Position numbers and translations under genes: made by a program. Positions 16,574 to 25,442 of a stretch of 64,000 nt of DNA are shown here, piece by piece. The stretch is from the NCBI RefSeq assembly GCF_017305915.1, contig NZ_JAFKJN010000011.1:62001-126000 (forward strand), read 5' to 3'. This DNA is from Reyranella sp. (lineage in GTDB: Bacteria; Pseudomonadota; Alphaproteobacteria; Reyranellales; Reyranellaceae). How positions within the stretch are numbered: the stretch's first letter is position 1; every line of letters starts with the position of its first letter. The notes beneath the pieces are model-generated. The model saw only the letters and a list, made by a program, of their open reading frames with translations. It ran no database searches and was not told the DNA's origin.

Positions 16574-18109
16574 CTAACTGATTGCCGGCGCTACCGTGCC
16601 CACGAACTGGCTACGCAGCTCGCGCTTCAGGACCTTGCCGGTGGCATTGCGCGGCAGCACGTCGACGAAGGCGACCGACTGCGGCACCTTGAACTTGGCG
16701 AGCCGGCCGAGGCAATGGCGGATGACGTCGCCTTCCTCCAGCGCCTGGCCCTCCTTGCGCACGATGATGGCCAGGCCGACCTCGCCCCAGCGCTCGTTGG
16801 GCACGCCGATGATCGCGGCGTCGGCGACCTGCGGCAACTGGAACAGCACGTTCTCGACCTCGGCCGGGTACACATTCTCGCCGCCCGAGATGTACATGTC
16901 CTTCCAGCGGTCGACGATGTAGATGAAGCCCTCGTCGTCCATGCGGCAGGCGTCGCCGGTGTGCAGCCAGCCGTCGGTGAAGGCGCTGGCGGTCGCTTCG
17001 GGCCTGTTCCAGTAGCCGGGCGTGATGTTGGGGCCCTTGATCAGCAGCTCGCCGATCGCGCCCGGCGCCACGTCGTCGCCCTGGTCGTCGACGATGCGGA
17101 TGGCGGTGTGCATCATCGCCTTGCCCGCCGAGCCGACCTTGCGGATCGCGTCGGCGGCGTCGAGCATGGTGCCGGCCGGGCTGGTCTCGGTCATGCCCCA
17201 GCCCTGCAGCAGCACCACGCCGCGCGCCGCCCAGCCTTCGAGGATCGCCAGCGCGCAGGGCGCGCCGCCGACGCCGGAGATCTTGAGGCGCGACAGGTCG
17301 GCTCCCTGGAACTTGGGATGCTGCATCATGAACTGGTACGGCGCCGGCACGGCGAAGAAGTGGGTGATGCCGAGCTTCGGGTCGGAGACGTAGTCGAGCG
17401 CCAGCCCGGGCTCGAAGGCGCGCATGATCAGGATGGTGCCGCCGGCATGCAGCACCGGATTGGCGTAGCAGTTGAGCCCGCCGGTGTGGAACAGCGGCAG
17501 GATCACGAGCTGCACGGTCTGCGGCGAGATCAGCGCCGGGACGCCGAGATTGACGGCGTTCCAGAACACCATGCCGTGGGTGATGATCGCGCCCTTGGGA
17601 TGCCCGGTGGTGCCCGAGGTGTACATGATCATGCCGATGTCGTCGTGCGTCAGCGCCAGCGGCGCCGGCACTGATGCGCCCGACGCCAGCGCGCGTTCGT
17701 AGGCGCTGCTCGGACTCTCCGGATCGATCTCGAGCCGGTTCTTCGACAGCGCTTCAGCCTGCTGCGCGAAGCTCTTGTCGTGGATCAGCAGCTTCGGGCT
17801 CGCGTCACCCAGAATGTAGTCCAGCTCCGGCACGGTGAGGCGCCAGTTGAGCGGCAGCATGATCGCACCCAGCCGTCCGCAGGCGAACTGGATCTCGAAG
17901 TACTCCGCGCAGTTGGGCGCCAGCAGCGCCACGCGGTCGCCCTTGCCGACGCCCTGTGCCGCCAGCCAGCCGGCCAGCCGGTCGGTGCGCCGGTGAAGCT
18001 CGGCATAGGTGAAGGTGCGACGGGTTTGCAGATCGTTGATGGCGAGCTGTTTCGGCCGGCGGTGGGCGTGGTGGGCGATCCAGTCGTAGTAGGGAGGAAC
18101 TCCGGGCAT
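16574..18109 (-). CDS. AMP-dependent acyl-CoA ligase (second of pair)
   Basis: 511-residue ANL-superfamily ligase that activates a carboxylic acid as acyl-AMP and then acyl-CoA. The P-loop is MYTSGTTGHPKGA, motif A5 GWGMTETSP, the hinge region WLHTGDACRMDDEGF followed by DRWKDMYISGGENVYPAEVE, and the catalytic Lys lies in NATGKVLKREL near the C-terminus. It follows the other ligase after four bases, so both are in one transcript. They share motif spacing but differ clearly in the acyl pocket region, so they may act on different acids. Substrate chain type is not readable. Confidence 0.92.
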   Translation of the reverse strand: MPGVPPYYDWIAHHAHRRPKQLAINDLQTRRTFTYAELHRRTDRLAGWLAAQGVGKGDRVALLAPNCAEYFEIQFACGRLGAIMLPLNWRLTVPELDYILGDASPKLLIHDKSFAQQAEALSKNRLEIDPESPSSAYERALASGASVPAPLALTHDDIGMIMYTSGTTGHPKGAIITHGMVFWNAVNLGVPALISPQTVQLVILPLFHTGGLNCYANPVLHAGGTILIMRAFEPGLALDYVSDPKLGITHFFAVPAPYQFMMQHPKFQGADLSRLKISGVGGAPCALAILEGWAARGVVLLQGWGMTETSPAGTMLDAADAIRKVGSAGKAMMHTAIRIVDDQGDDVAPGAIGELLIKGPNITPGYWNRPEATASAFTDGWLHTGDACRMDDEGFIYIVDRWKDMYISGGENVYPAEVENVLFQLPQVADAAIIGVPNERWGEVGLAIIVRKEGQALEEGDVIRHCLGRLAKFKVPQSVAFVDVLPRNATGKVLKRELRSQFVGTVAPAIS

Positions 18110-18113
18110 CTCT

Positions 18114-19673
18114 TCAATTCACCGCCTTCGTGTAACCCGTCCAATAGGGCTCGCGCAGCTCGCGCTTCAGGACCTTGCCGGCGCCGCTGAGCGGCAGCGC
18201 CTCGCCGCGGAAGTCGACACTGCGCGGGCATTTGTAGCCGGCAATCTGCTCGCGGCAATGCTCCATAACCTGCTCCGGCGTCAGAGTCGCGCCGGGCTTC
18301 GGCACGATGATCGCATGCACCCGTTCGCCCCAGCGCTCGTCGGGCACGCCGATCACCGCGACCTCGCCGACCTCGGGCATCAGCGAGATCGCGTTCTCGA
18401 CCTCGGCCGAATAGACGTTCTCGCCGCCCGAGATGATCATGTCCTTCAGCCGGTCGACGATGAACACGAAGCCTTCGTTGTCCATGTAGGCACCGTCGCC
18501 GGAGTAGTACCAGCCGTCGGCCAGCACGGCATCGGTCTCGTTCGGCTTGTTCCAGTAGCCCTTCATGATGTTGGCGCCGCGCGCCGCGAGCTCGCCCGGC
18601 GTGCCGCGCGGCACTTCCTGCCGGTTGGCGTCGACGATCTTGACCTCGCAGGTGAGCGCCGCCTGGCCGCACGATTTCAGGCGGCCGGCGTAGGGGCCGC
18701 TCAAGGTCGTGTAGCGCGGCGGGAGCAGGGTGACGATCGGCGCCGCCTCGGTCATGCCGTAGCCGTGGCACATGCCGACCCGCGGCATCGCCTCGAGCGC
18801 CTTGCGCAGCACGCCTTCGGGCATCGGCGAGGCGCCGTAGAGGATGAACCTCAGCGTCGAGATGTCGAACTCGCCGAAGCGCGGATGGTTGACCAGCATG
18901 TTGATCATGGTCGGCACGAACTGCGCGTGCGTGACCTTCTCGGCGGCGATGGTCTGCAGCACCTCGACCGGCTCGAAGCGCGGCACGAAGGCGTGCCGGC
19001 CGCCCGCGAGCGTGACGCCGAAGGTCGAGGCGCCGTCGGCCAGGTGGAACATCGCGCCGGAATGGATGTAGGCGGTATCGGCGTCGAAGCCCATGCCCGC
19101 GACCGCGTTCATCGCGTTCACGACCAGGTTGGTGTGCGTGAGCATCACGCCCTTGGACCGCCCGGTCGTGCCGCCGGTGTAGAACAAGCCGGCCAGATCG
19201 TCGTCGCGCGCGCCGACATCCTCGGCCGCGTCATAGGCGGTGAGGTCCTCGTAGTGCAGCATGCCGTCGGGCGAGGCGATGTCGTCGAGCCAGATCACCT
19301 CGCGCACGCTGGCCATCCTGTCCTCGAGCGCGCTGAGGTGATGGGCCATCGCCGCATCGATGAACAGACCGACGGCGCCTGAGTTCTCCAGGATGTGGTC
19401 GATCTCGGGCGCCGCCAGCCGGGTGTTGAGCGGCACCATCACCGCGCCGATCCACGGCAGGGCGTACATCAATTCGAAATAGCGGTCGCTGTTCAGCGCC
19501 AGGATCGCGACCCGGTCGCCGCGCTTGATGCCGAGGGCGGTGAGGGCGCCGGCGACGCGTGCCGCCCGATCCGCGGTCTGCTCCCAGGTCCGCCGCCGCG
19601 TGCCGAAGGCGGTCGAGGGTCCGTTCGGCCGGGTCTGCAGGGCGCGGCGCAGGCCCTGGGTTAAGGAAAACAT
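18114..19673 (-). CDS. AMP-dependent acyl-CoA ligase (first of pair)
   Basis: 519-residue ANL-superfamily ligase. P-loop LFYTGGTTGRSKGVMLTH, A5 motif GYGMTEAAP, WYYSGDGAYMDNEGF then DRLKDMIISGGENVYSAEVE, and catalytic Lys in SGAGKVLKREL. It is the first gene of a two-ligase operon that diverges from the P450 gene across about 60 bases. The A5 substitution AAP and the PLSGAGK form are normal variants. A tandem of ligases next to an oxygenase suggests activation and oxidation of related hydrophobic acids, which is inference. Confidence 0.92.
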   Translation of the reverse strand: MFSLTQGLRRALQTRPNGPSTAFGTRRRTWEQTADRAARVAGALTALGIKRGDRVAILALNSDRYFELMYALPWIGAVMVPLNTRLAAPEIDHILENSGAVGLFIDAAMAHHLSALEDRMASVREVIWLDDIASPDGMLHYEDLTAYDAAEDVGARDDDLAGLFYTGGTTGRSKGVMLTHTNLVVNAMNAVAGMGFDADTAYIHSGAMFHLADGASTFGVTLAGGRHAFVPRFEPVEVLQTIAAEKVTHAQFVPTMINMLVNHPRFGEFDISTLRFILYGASPMPEGVLRKALEAMPRVGMCHGYGMTEAAPIVTLLPPRYTTLSGPYAGRLKSCGQAALTCEVKIVDANRQEVPRGTPGELAARGANIMKGYWNKPNETDAVLADGWYYSGDGAYMDNEGFVFIVDRLKDMIISGGENVYSAEVENAISLMPEVGEVAVIGVPDERWGERVHAIIVPKPGATLTPEQVMEHCREQIAGYKCPRSVDFRGEALPLSGAGKVLKRELREPYWTGYTKAVN

Positions 19674-19732
19674 TCCCGGATGCTAAGTGTGGGTTCATTC
19701 GCGCGGCAAGAGGGATCGTGGTAAAGGAGGCC

Positions 19733-20965
19733 ATGAACGAAATGACGCCCCCGTCATCGGACGGATCGCTGGTCTTCGACCCGCTGTCGCCCGCCTTTCT
19801 CGCCGATCCCTATCCCTTCTATCGGCGGCTGCGCGAGGCGGCGCCGGTCTACAAGACCCAGCAGGGCTTCTGGCTGCTGAGCCGCTACGACGACGTTGCG
19901 CTGTCGCTGCGCGACCGCCGCTTCGGCAAGGACTTCGCCGGCAACATCACCCGCCGCTACGGCGAGGACCGCATGAGCGAGCCGGTGATCGCCAATCTCG
20001 CGCGGACCATGCTGGTTCTCGACCCGCCCGACCACACGCGGCTGCGCAGCCTGGTGACCAAGGCCTTCACCGCCCGCCGCGTCGCCGACATGCGGCCGCG
20101 CATCGCCGCGCTGGTCGACGAGCAGCTAGACCGGGTGATCGACAGAGGCGAGATGGACGTGATCCGCGATCTCGCCCATCGTCTGCCGGTGATCGTGATC
20201 TGCGACATGCTGGGGATTCCCGAGGATCATCGCGCCGGCTTCCTGGTCGGCAGCAACGTCTCGGGCCGCGTGCTCGATCCGGCGCCGATGAGCCGCGAGG
20301 AACTCGACCGCGCCAACCAGATGACGGTGGTCGGCAACGCCTACTTCGACCAGCTCTGCGAGCTGCGCCGGCGCGAGCCGCAGGACGACCTCACCACCGA
20401 GCTGGTGCGCGCCGAGGAGGCGGGCGACCGGCTGTCGGGCGAGGAGCTGCGCGCCAATATCGGCCTGCTGTTCGGCGCCGGCCACGAGACCACGACCAAC
20501 CTGATCGGCAACGGCCTGCTGGCGCTGCATCGCTCGCCCGACCAGTGGCAGCGGCTGAAGGACGATCCGTCGCTGATCCCCGGCGCGGTCGAGGAGCTGC
20601 TGCGCTTCGATTCGTCGGTGCAGATGACCGGCCGCGTCACCCACACCGAGCTCGAGATCGGCGGCGTGACGGTGCCGGCGGGCGAGAGCGTGATCACGCT
20701 GCTGGGCGCCGCCAACCGCGATCCGGCTCAGTACGCCGCCCCCGACACGCTCGATGTCGGTCGTCAGAACGTGCGGCCGATGTCGTTCGGCGGCGGCATC
20801 CATCATTGCCTCGGCGCGCAGCTGGCGCGGCTGGAGGCCGAGCTGGTCTTCACCGCGCTGATCGAGCGGCTGCCGAACCTCGAGCTGCCGAAGAAGGATA
20901 CGCCCGCCTGGCGCGGCACCTTCACCTTGCGCGGCCTGCACGAGCTGCCGGCCGTCTGGCACTGA
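19733..20965 (+). CDS. Cytochrome P450
   Basis: 410-residue soluble bacterial P450. The heme-thiolate loop is FGGGIHHCLGAQLAR, the I-helix oxygen-activation motif GAGHETTTN, and the K-helix ExxR is in VEELLRF. AAGGAGG precedes the ATG at 19733. No ferredoxin or reductase is adjacent. It diverges from the ligase operon and ends two bases before the PP2C gene start. It would hydroxylate a small hydrophobic substrate, perhaps one activated by the ligases; the substrate is unknown. Confidence 0.93.
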   Translation: MNEMTPPSSDGSLVFDPLSPAFLADPYPFYRRLREAAPVYKTQQGFWLLSRYDDVALSLRDRRFGKDFAGNITRRYGEDRMSEPVIANLARTMLVLDPPDHTRLRSLVTKAFTARRVADMRPRIAALVDEQLDRVIDRGEMDVIRDLAHRLPVIVICDMLGIPEDHRAGFLVGSNVSGRVLDPAPMSREELDRANQMTVVGNAYFDQLCELRRREPQDDLTTELVRAEEAGDRLSGEELRANIGLLFGAGHETTTNLIGNGLLALHRSPDQWQRLKDDPSLIPGAVEELLRFDSSVQMTGRVTHTELEIGGVTVPAGESVITLLGAANRDPAQYAAPDTLDVGRQNVRPMSFGGGIHHCLGAQLARLEAELVFTALIERLPNLELPKKDTPAWRGTFTLRGLHELPAVWH

Positions 20966-20967
20966 CC

Positions 20968-21669
20968 ATGGCGTGGCGCGGCGAAGGTGCGCAGCACCGG
21001 GGCGCGCGCCCGTATCAGGAGGACAGCTGGGCCCTGCGCACGCTCGCCGATGGCGCGTTGCTGGCCGTGCTGGCCGACGGCATGGGCGGGCACGCGGGCG
21101 GCGCGACGGCATCGCGCCTCGCGGTCGGTGCCTTCCTGAAGGCGATGGAGAGCGGCCGCAGCCTCCGGGACGCGCTGGACGCGGCCAACGGCGCGGTCGG
21201 CGCGGCGGCGCGGCGCGATGCGGCGCTCGACAACATGGGCACGACGCTCGTTGCCGCGGTCGTCCAGGGTGACGAAGTGCGCTGGATCAGCGTCGGCGAT
21301 TCACCCTTCTATCTCGCGACTCACGGGCAGCTCGAGCGGCTCAATGCCGACCACTCGATGGTGCCGCAGATCGAGGCGCTGGCCGAGCGCGGCATCATCA
21401 CGCCCGAGGAGGCGGCGCACCATCCCGGCCGCCACACCCTGCGCGAAGCCGTGATGGGCAACCCCTTGACCTTGATCGACGAAGGCCGCAGAGGGCTGGG
21501 GCCGGGCGACCGGCTGCTGGTCTGCAGCGACGGCATCGAGACGCTGGAGTCCGCGGAGATCGCGCGCCAGGCGCCCAAGCCGGTGCAGGCGCTGATCGAC
21601 GCCGTGTTGGCGGTCGGCGTGCTGGGCCAGGACAACGTCACGGTCATCAGGTTGGAACAGGAAGTATGA
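20968..21669 (+). CDS. PP2C-family serine/threonine phosphatase
   Basis: 233-residue stand-alone PPM/PP2C phosphatase. Metal-binding and core motifs are intact: RPYQEDSW, LADGMGGHAGG, NMGTTLVAAVV, WISVGDSPFYL, NADHSMVPQ, LLVCSDGIETL and GQDNVTVI. It is cytoplasmic and has no membrane segment or FHA/kinase partner next to it. The GTG/ATG start two bases after the P450 stop and the ATGA overlap with the asparaginase gene place it within one operon. Its target phosphoprotein is unknown, and the pairing with metabolic genes is unusual. Confidence 0.92.
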   Translation: MAWRGEGAQHRGARPYQEDSWALRTLADGALLAVLADGMGGHAGGATASRLAVGAFLKAMESGRSLRDALDAANGAVGAAARRDAALDNMGTTLVAAVVQGDEVRWISVGDSPFYLATHGQLERLNADHSMVPQIEALAERGIITPEEAAHHPGRHTLREAVMGNPLTLIDEGRRGLGPGDRLLVCSDGIETLESAEIARQAPKPVQALIDAVLAVGVLGQDNVTVIRLEQEV

Positions 21670-22667
21670 GCAAGAGTCCGGTCGTCATCGAGGTCACGCG
21701 TGGGCCCGTCGTCGAGAGCCGCCACGAGGGCATCGCGGCGGTGATCAGGTCCGACGGCACGGTCGTCGAGTCATGGGGCGACATCGATGCCCCGATCCTG
21801 CCGCGTTCGGCCAACAAGCCGATCCAGGCGATGGCCTTCGTCGAAAGCGGCGCGGTCGAGAGGTTCGGCCTCGGCGACGAGCATATCGCGTTGTCCTGCG
21901 CCTCACACAGCGGCGAGACGCGTCATGTCGAGACGGTGCGCGCCTGGCTGAAGAGGATGGGGCTGAGCGAGGACGATCTCGAATGCGGCACCCATGCGCC
22001 GCGCCTGCAGGCGAGCATCGAGGCGCTGGCGCGGGCCAACCAGCTGCCGACGCCCGCTTTCAACAACTGCTCGGGCAAGCACACCGGCTTCCTGTCGACC
22101 GCGCTCGCCCACGGCGAGCCGACCAAGGGCTACATCAAGTACGACCATCCGGTACAGCGCCGCCTGCGTGCCGTGATGACCGACCTGTGCGGCAGCAATG
22201 CCGACGATTTCGCCTACGGCACGGACGGCTGCGGGATTCCGACGCTGGCGACGCCGCTGCGCCTGCTGGCGCGCGCCATGGCCAGCATGGCCGACCCGTC
22301 CGGGCTGTCGAACGCGCACGCCGAGGCGGCGGCCCGCATCCGCAAGGCGATGAATGCCGAGCCGTTCATGATGGCCGGCACCGGCCGCTTCTGCACCCGC
22401 ATCAACGAGGCGCTGCCCGGGGTGGCGCAGGTCAAGACCGGCGCCGAGGGTGTTTTCTGCGGCATGCTGCCGACCCTGGGCCTCGGCATCGCGATCAAGA
22501 TGTGGGACGGCGCCGCGCGCGCTTCGGAAGTGGCGATGGCGACGTTGCTCGCCCACCTCGGGGTGCTGCCGGGCTCGCGGCGCGAGGAGCTGCTGCATCC
22601 GCCGGTGAAGAACGTGGTCGGCCTGCTGGTCGGCGAGATGCGGCCGGCCAAGAGCTGGCTGGGGTAG
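21666..22667 (+). CDS. L-asparaginase, Rhizobium etli type (class 3)
   Basis: 333-residue enzyme hydrolysing L-asparagine to aspartate and ammonia, of the thermolabile R. etli AnsA family, unrelated to E. coli type I/II. Active-site equivalents are visible: Ser48 and Lys51 (RSANKPIQ), Ser80 (SCASHSGE), the metal-site residues Cys135 and Lys138 (NNCSGKHTGF) and Cys189 (GTDGCGIPT), and a later Lys in VKTGAEG. No signal peptide, so cytoplasmic. Its ATG overlaps the PP2C stop by four bases. Confidence 0.9.
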   Translation: MSKSPVVIEVTRGPVVESRHEGIAAVIRSDGTVVESWGDIDAPILPRSANKPIQAMAFVESGAVERFGLGDEHIALSCASHSGETRHVETVRAWLKRMGLSEDDLECGTHAPRLQASIEALARANQLPTPAFNNCSGKHTGFLSTALAHGEPTKGYIKYDHPVQRRLRAVMTDLCGSNADDFAYGTDGCGIPTLATPLRLLARAMASMADPSGLSNAHAEAAARIRKAMNAEPFMMAGTGRFCTRINEALPGVAQVKTGAEGVFCGMLPTLGLGIAIKMWDGAARASEVAMATLLAHLGVLPGSRREELLHPPVKNVVGLLVGEMRPAKSWLG

Positions 22668-22674
22668 GTCGCCC

Positions 22675-23937
22675 GTGCCGCTGACGCTCGACATCCTCGA
22701 GATGGGCGCGCGGGGCGACGGCATCGCCGAACTGGACGGCGAACGCTACTTCGTGCCCTTCGCGCTGCCAGGCGAGGTCGTCGAGGCCGAGCCCATCGAC
22801 AAGCGCGGCGAAGGCATCGCCGCCGATCTGCTCGAGGTGCTGTCACCGTCGCGCCATCGCGAGACGCCGCCCTGCACGCATTTCGGCATCTGCGGCGGCT
22901 GCGCGCTGCAGCACTGGCGGCACGACGTCTACAGCGCCTGGAAGGCGGGGCTGATCGAGCGCGCGCTGAAGCAGCGCGGCGTGGTGGCGCCGGCCTTCGA
23001 GCCGCCACTGCTGGGCACGCCGGGCGAGCGCCGGCGGGTTGACTTCGTCCTGCGCCGGCAGGGCAAGCGCGTGCTGGCCGGCTTCCACGAGCGCGGCAGC
23101 GCCCGCGTGGTCGATGTCGGCACCTGTGTGATCGCCCGGCCGGCCCTGACGGCCTTGCTGGAGCCGCTGCGCGCGACGCTGGCCGAGGTGCTGCCGGACG
23201 GTGCGGCGGCCGACGCCATCGCCAACGAGACCGACGGTGGCCTCGACGTGCTGCTGCGGCCGCACCGGCGGCTCGGCCTGTCGATCGACCAGCGGCAGAG
23301 GCTGGTCGGCCTGGCCGAGCGTGCCAATCTCGCGCGCCTGAGCTGGGGCGATCGCGCCAATCCCGATCCGATCGTGACCCGGCGGCCGCCGCTGCTGGTG
23401 CTGGGCGAGGTCACCGTCGAGCCGCCGCCGGGCGCCTTCCTGCAAGCGACCAAGCGCGGCGAGCAGGCGATGCGCGAGGCGGTGACGGCGTGGGCCGGCG
23501 ATGCGCCGAAAGTCGCAGACCTGTTCGCCGGTGTCGGCTCGCTGTCGCTCGGTCGGCCGGGGCGACTGGCATTGTTCGAGAGCGACAAGCCATCAGTCAC
23601 AGCGGTCGATGCGGCTGCGCGCAAGATCGGCGGCAACCGCGTCGCGGTAGAGCGGCGCGATCTCTTCCGCAATCCGCTGCTGGAGAAGGAGCTAAACGCC
23701 TTCGACGCGATCGTTCTCGATCCGCCGCGGGCCGGGGCGGCGGCGCAAGTTGCAGAAATCGCGCGCTCGAAGGTCAAGCGCGCGGTCTATGCCTCGTGCG
23801 ATCCCGGCAGCTTCGCGCGCGACGCCCGTGCCCTGCAGGACGCGGGCTACCGGCTGGAGAAACTGAAGCCCATCGACCAGTTCCTCTGGTCAGGGCATGT
23901 CGAAGCGGTCGCGCTGTTCGTGAAGGGGCTGGCGTGA
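22675..23937 (+). CDS. TrmA/RumA-family 23S rRNA or tRNA (uracil-5) methyltransferase-like protein
   Basis: 420-residue class I SAM-dependent RNA methyltransferase. An N-terminal TRAM-like domain is followed by a 4Fe-4S motif (Cys67, Cys73 and Cys76 in CTHFGICGGC, with a fourth Cys in VGTCVIARP). The SAM motif is LFAGVGSLSL, followed by LDPPRAGA, and the catalytic nucleophile Cys is in YASCDPGSFARD. It would methylate uridine C5 in rRNA. GTG start at 22675, seven bases after the asparaginase gene. Likely in the same operon; exact target nucleotide not determined. Confidence 0.9.
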   Translation: MPLTLDILEMGARGDGIAELDGERYFVPFALPGEVVEAEPIDKRGEGIAADLLEVLSPSRHRETPPCTHFGICGGCALQHWRHDVYSAWKAGLIERALKQRGVVAPAFEPPLLGTPGERRRVDFVLRRQGKRVLAGFHERGSARVVDVGTCVIARPALTALLEPLRATLAEVLPDGAAADAIANETDGGLDVLLRPHRRLGLSIDQRQRLVGLAERANLARLSWGDRANPDPIVTRRPPLLVLGEVTVEPPPGAFLQATKRGEQAMREAVTAWAGDAPKVADLFAGVGSLSLGRPGRLALFESDKPSVTAVDAAARKIGGNRVAVERRDLFRNPLLEKELNAFDAIVLDPPRAGAAAQVAEIARSKVKRAVYASCDPGSFARDARALQDAGYRLEKLKPIDQFLWSGHVEAVALFVKGLA

Positions 23938-23956
23938 GCCGCCGCAGTAGGAGACG

Positions 23957-24634
23957 ATGCCTGCGGGGGAGCTTCAGATGATCGAGGTCGCAGGCGACGA
24001 CGACGATTTCCGATTCCGGCGATGCCTGGCGCTGCTCGAGGAGCAGGCCGGCAAGATCCGCCCGGGAACCGTTTGGCTGGATCTTGGTTGCCATCAGGGA
24101 CAGCTCCTGAGGCTGCTGGTCCGGAGCCGTGGCGTTCGCGGCACCGGCTTCGACGACTGGGATGTGGCGCTCAAGCTTCCGGGCCCGGACGACAGCTGGG
24201 AGTATCGCCAGGCCGATCTTGCGGAGGATCTGCCCTGGTCCGGCCCGGTGCAGGTGATCTCGGCCCTGGAGGTGATCGAGCACATCGTCGACACCGACGG
24301 CTTCCTGCGGCGCGCCTACGAGAAGCTGGACCGCGGCGGCTGGATCGTCATCTCCACGCCCAACATCAACAGCTTGCGCAACCGGACCATCGTGCCGCTG
24401 GGCCGCTATCCGGCGGGGCTCGAGTACCGCACCGTCATCCACCATGTCCGCCTGTACAACGCCGCGGTGCTTCGGGAGCATCTGCTGGCGACGGGCTTCG
24501 AAGCTGTGCGGCTGCGCGGTGTCGCCTGCCTGCCGTTCTGGATGGGGCTGGGACAGACGCGCGTCAGCCAGGCGCTCGCCGATGCCTTTCCCGCCTTGTC
24601 CGCCAATCTGATTGCCGTCGCGCGCAAACCGTAA
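23957..24634 (+). CDS. Class I SAM-dependent methyltransferase
   Basis: 225-residue Rossmann methyltransferase of the Methyltransf_23 type. Motif I is WLDLGCHQGQLL, the acidic loop is followed by VISALEVIEHI, and ISTPNINSLRNR is the motif V-like segment with the TPN signature seen in ubiquinone- or glycan-type methyltransferases. ATG at 23957; an internal ATG at 23978 is possible. It sits 19 bases after the RNA methyltransferase. Substrate unknown. Confidence 0.85.
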   Translation: MPAGELQMIEVAGDDDDFRFRRCLALLEEQAGKIRPGTVWLDLGCHQGQLLRLLVRSRGVRGTGFDDWDVALKLPGPDDSWEYRQADLAEDLPWSGPVQVISALEVIEHIVDTDGFLRRAYEKLDRGGWIVISTPNINSLRNRTIVPLGRYPAGLEYRTVIHHVRLYNAAVLREHLLATGFEAVRLRGVACLPFWMGLGQTRVSQALADAFPALSANLIAVARKP

Positions 24635-24645
24635 GGGACACCGAC

Positions 24646-25425
24646 ATGACCAGCCCAACGATGTTCGATCTTTCCGGCAAGGTGGCCGTCGTGACCGGCG
24701 GCAGCCGCGGCATCGGCCGCTCGATCTGCGAGCAGATGGCCGCGCACGGCGCCAAGGTCGTGGTGTCGAGCCGCAAGCTGCCGGCCTGCGAGGAGGTCGT
24801 GAAGGGCATCAAGGCCAGGGGCGGCGAGGCGAGCGCGGTCGCGGCCAGCATCTCCGACAAGGCGCAGCTCGAGGCGCTGGTCGCCGTCGCGCGCAAGACC
24901 TACGGCAGGATCGACATCATGGTGTGCAACGCCGCCTCCAATCCCTATTTCGGGCCGCTGAGCGGGCTGAAGGAGGAGGTCTTCCTCAAGATCATGCAGA
25001 ACAACGTGATGTCGAACATCGCCATGATGAACATGGTCGGGCCGGAGATGGCGGAGCGGAAGGACGGCGTGTTCATCATCGTGTCGTCGATCGGCGGGCT
25101 GGTCGGCTCGGCGCACATCGCCGCCTACAACATGAGCAAGGCGGCCGACATCAACCTGGTGAAGTCGCTGGCCATGGAATGGGGCAAGCACAACATCCGG
25201 GTGAACTGCATCGCGCCCGGCCTGATCCAGACCGACTTCGCCAAGGCGCTGTGGGACAACCCCGAGATCCGCAAGGCCAACGAGAGCAAGGCTGCGCTGA
25301 AGCGCATCGGCCAGCCCGACGACATCGGCGGCGTCGCGGTCTTTCTGGCCTCCAAGGCTGGCAACTTCGTCTGCGGTCAAACCATCATCGCCGACGGCGG
25401 CGTGATCGGCACTGGCGCGGAGTAA
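24646..25425 (+). CDS. Short-chain dehydrogenase/reductase
   Basis: 259-residue classical SDR. NAD(P)-binding motif TGGSRGIGRS, the NAA motif (VCNAASNPYFG), catalytic Ser in VSSIGG, and YxxxK in AAYNMSKAA. The C-terminal GQTIIADGG is typical. The Arg after the first Gly motif suggests NADPH preference, which is weak evidence. It ends the run of plus-strand genes from the P450; the convergent AraC regulator ends 17 bases later. The likely role is reduction of a ketone or oxidation of a hydroxyacyl compound. Confidence 0.9.
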   Translation: MTSPTMFDLSGKVAVVTGGSRGIGRSICEQMAAHGAKVVVSSRKLPACEEVVKGIKARGGEASAVAASISDKAQLEALVAVARKTYGRIDIMVCNAASNPYFGPLSGLKEEVFLKIMQNNVMSNIAMMNMVGPEMAERKDGVFIIVSSIGGLVGSAHIAAYNMSKAADINLVKSLAMEWGKHNIRVNCIAPGLIQTDFAKALWDNPEIRKANESKAALKRIGQPDDIGGVAVFLASKAGNFVCGQTIIADGGVIGTGAE

Positions 25426-25442
25426 ACGGTCGGACCGCCAGA

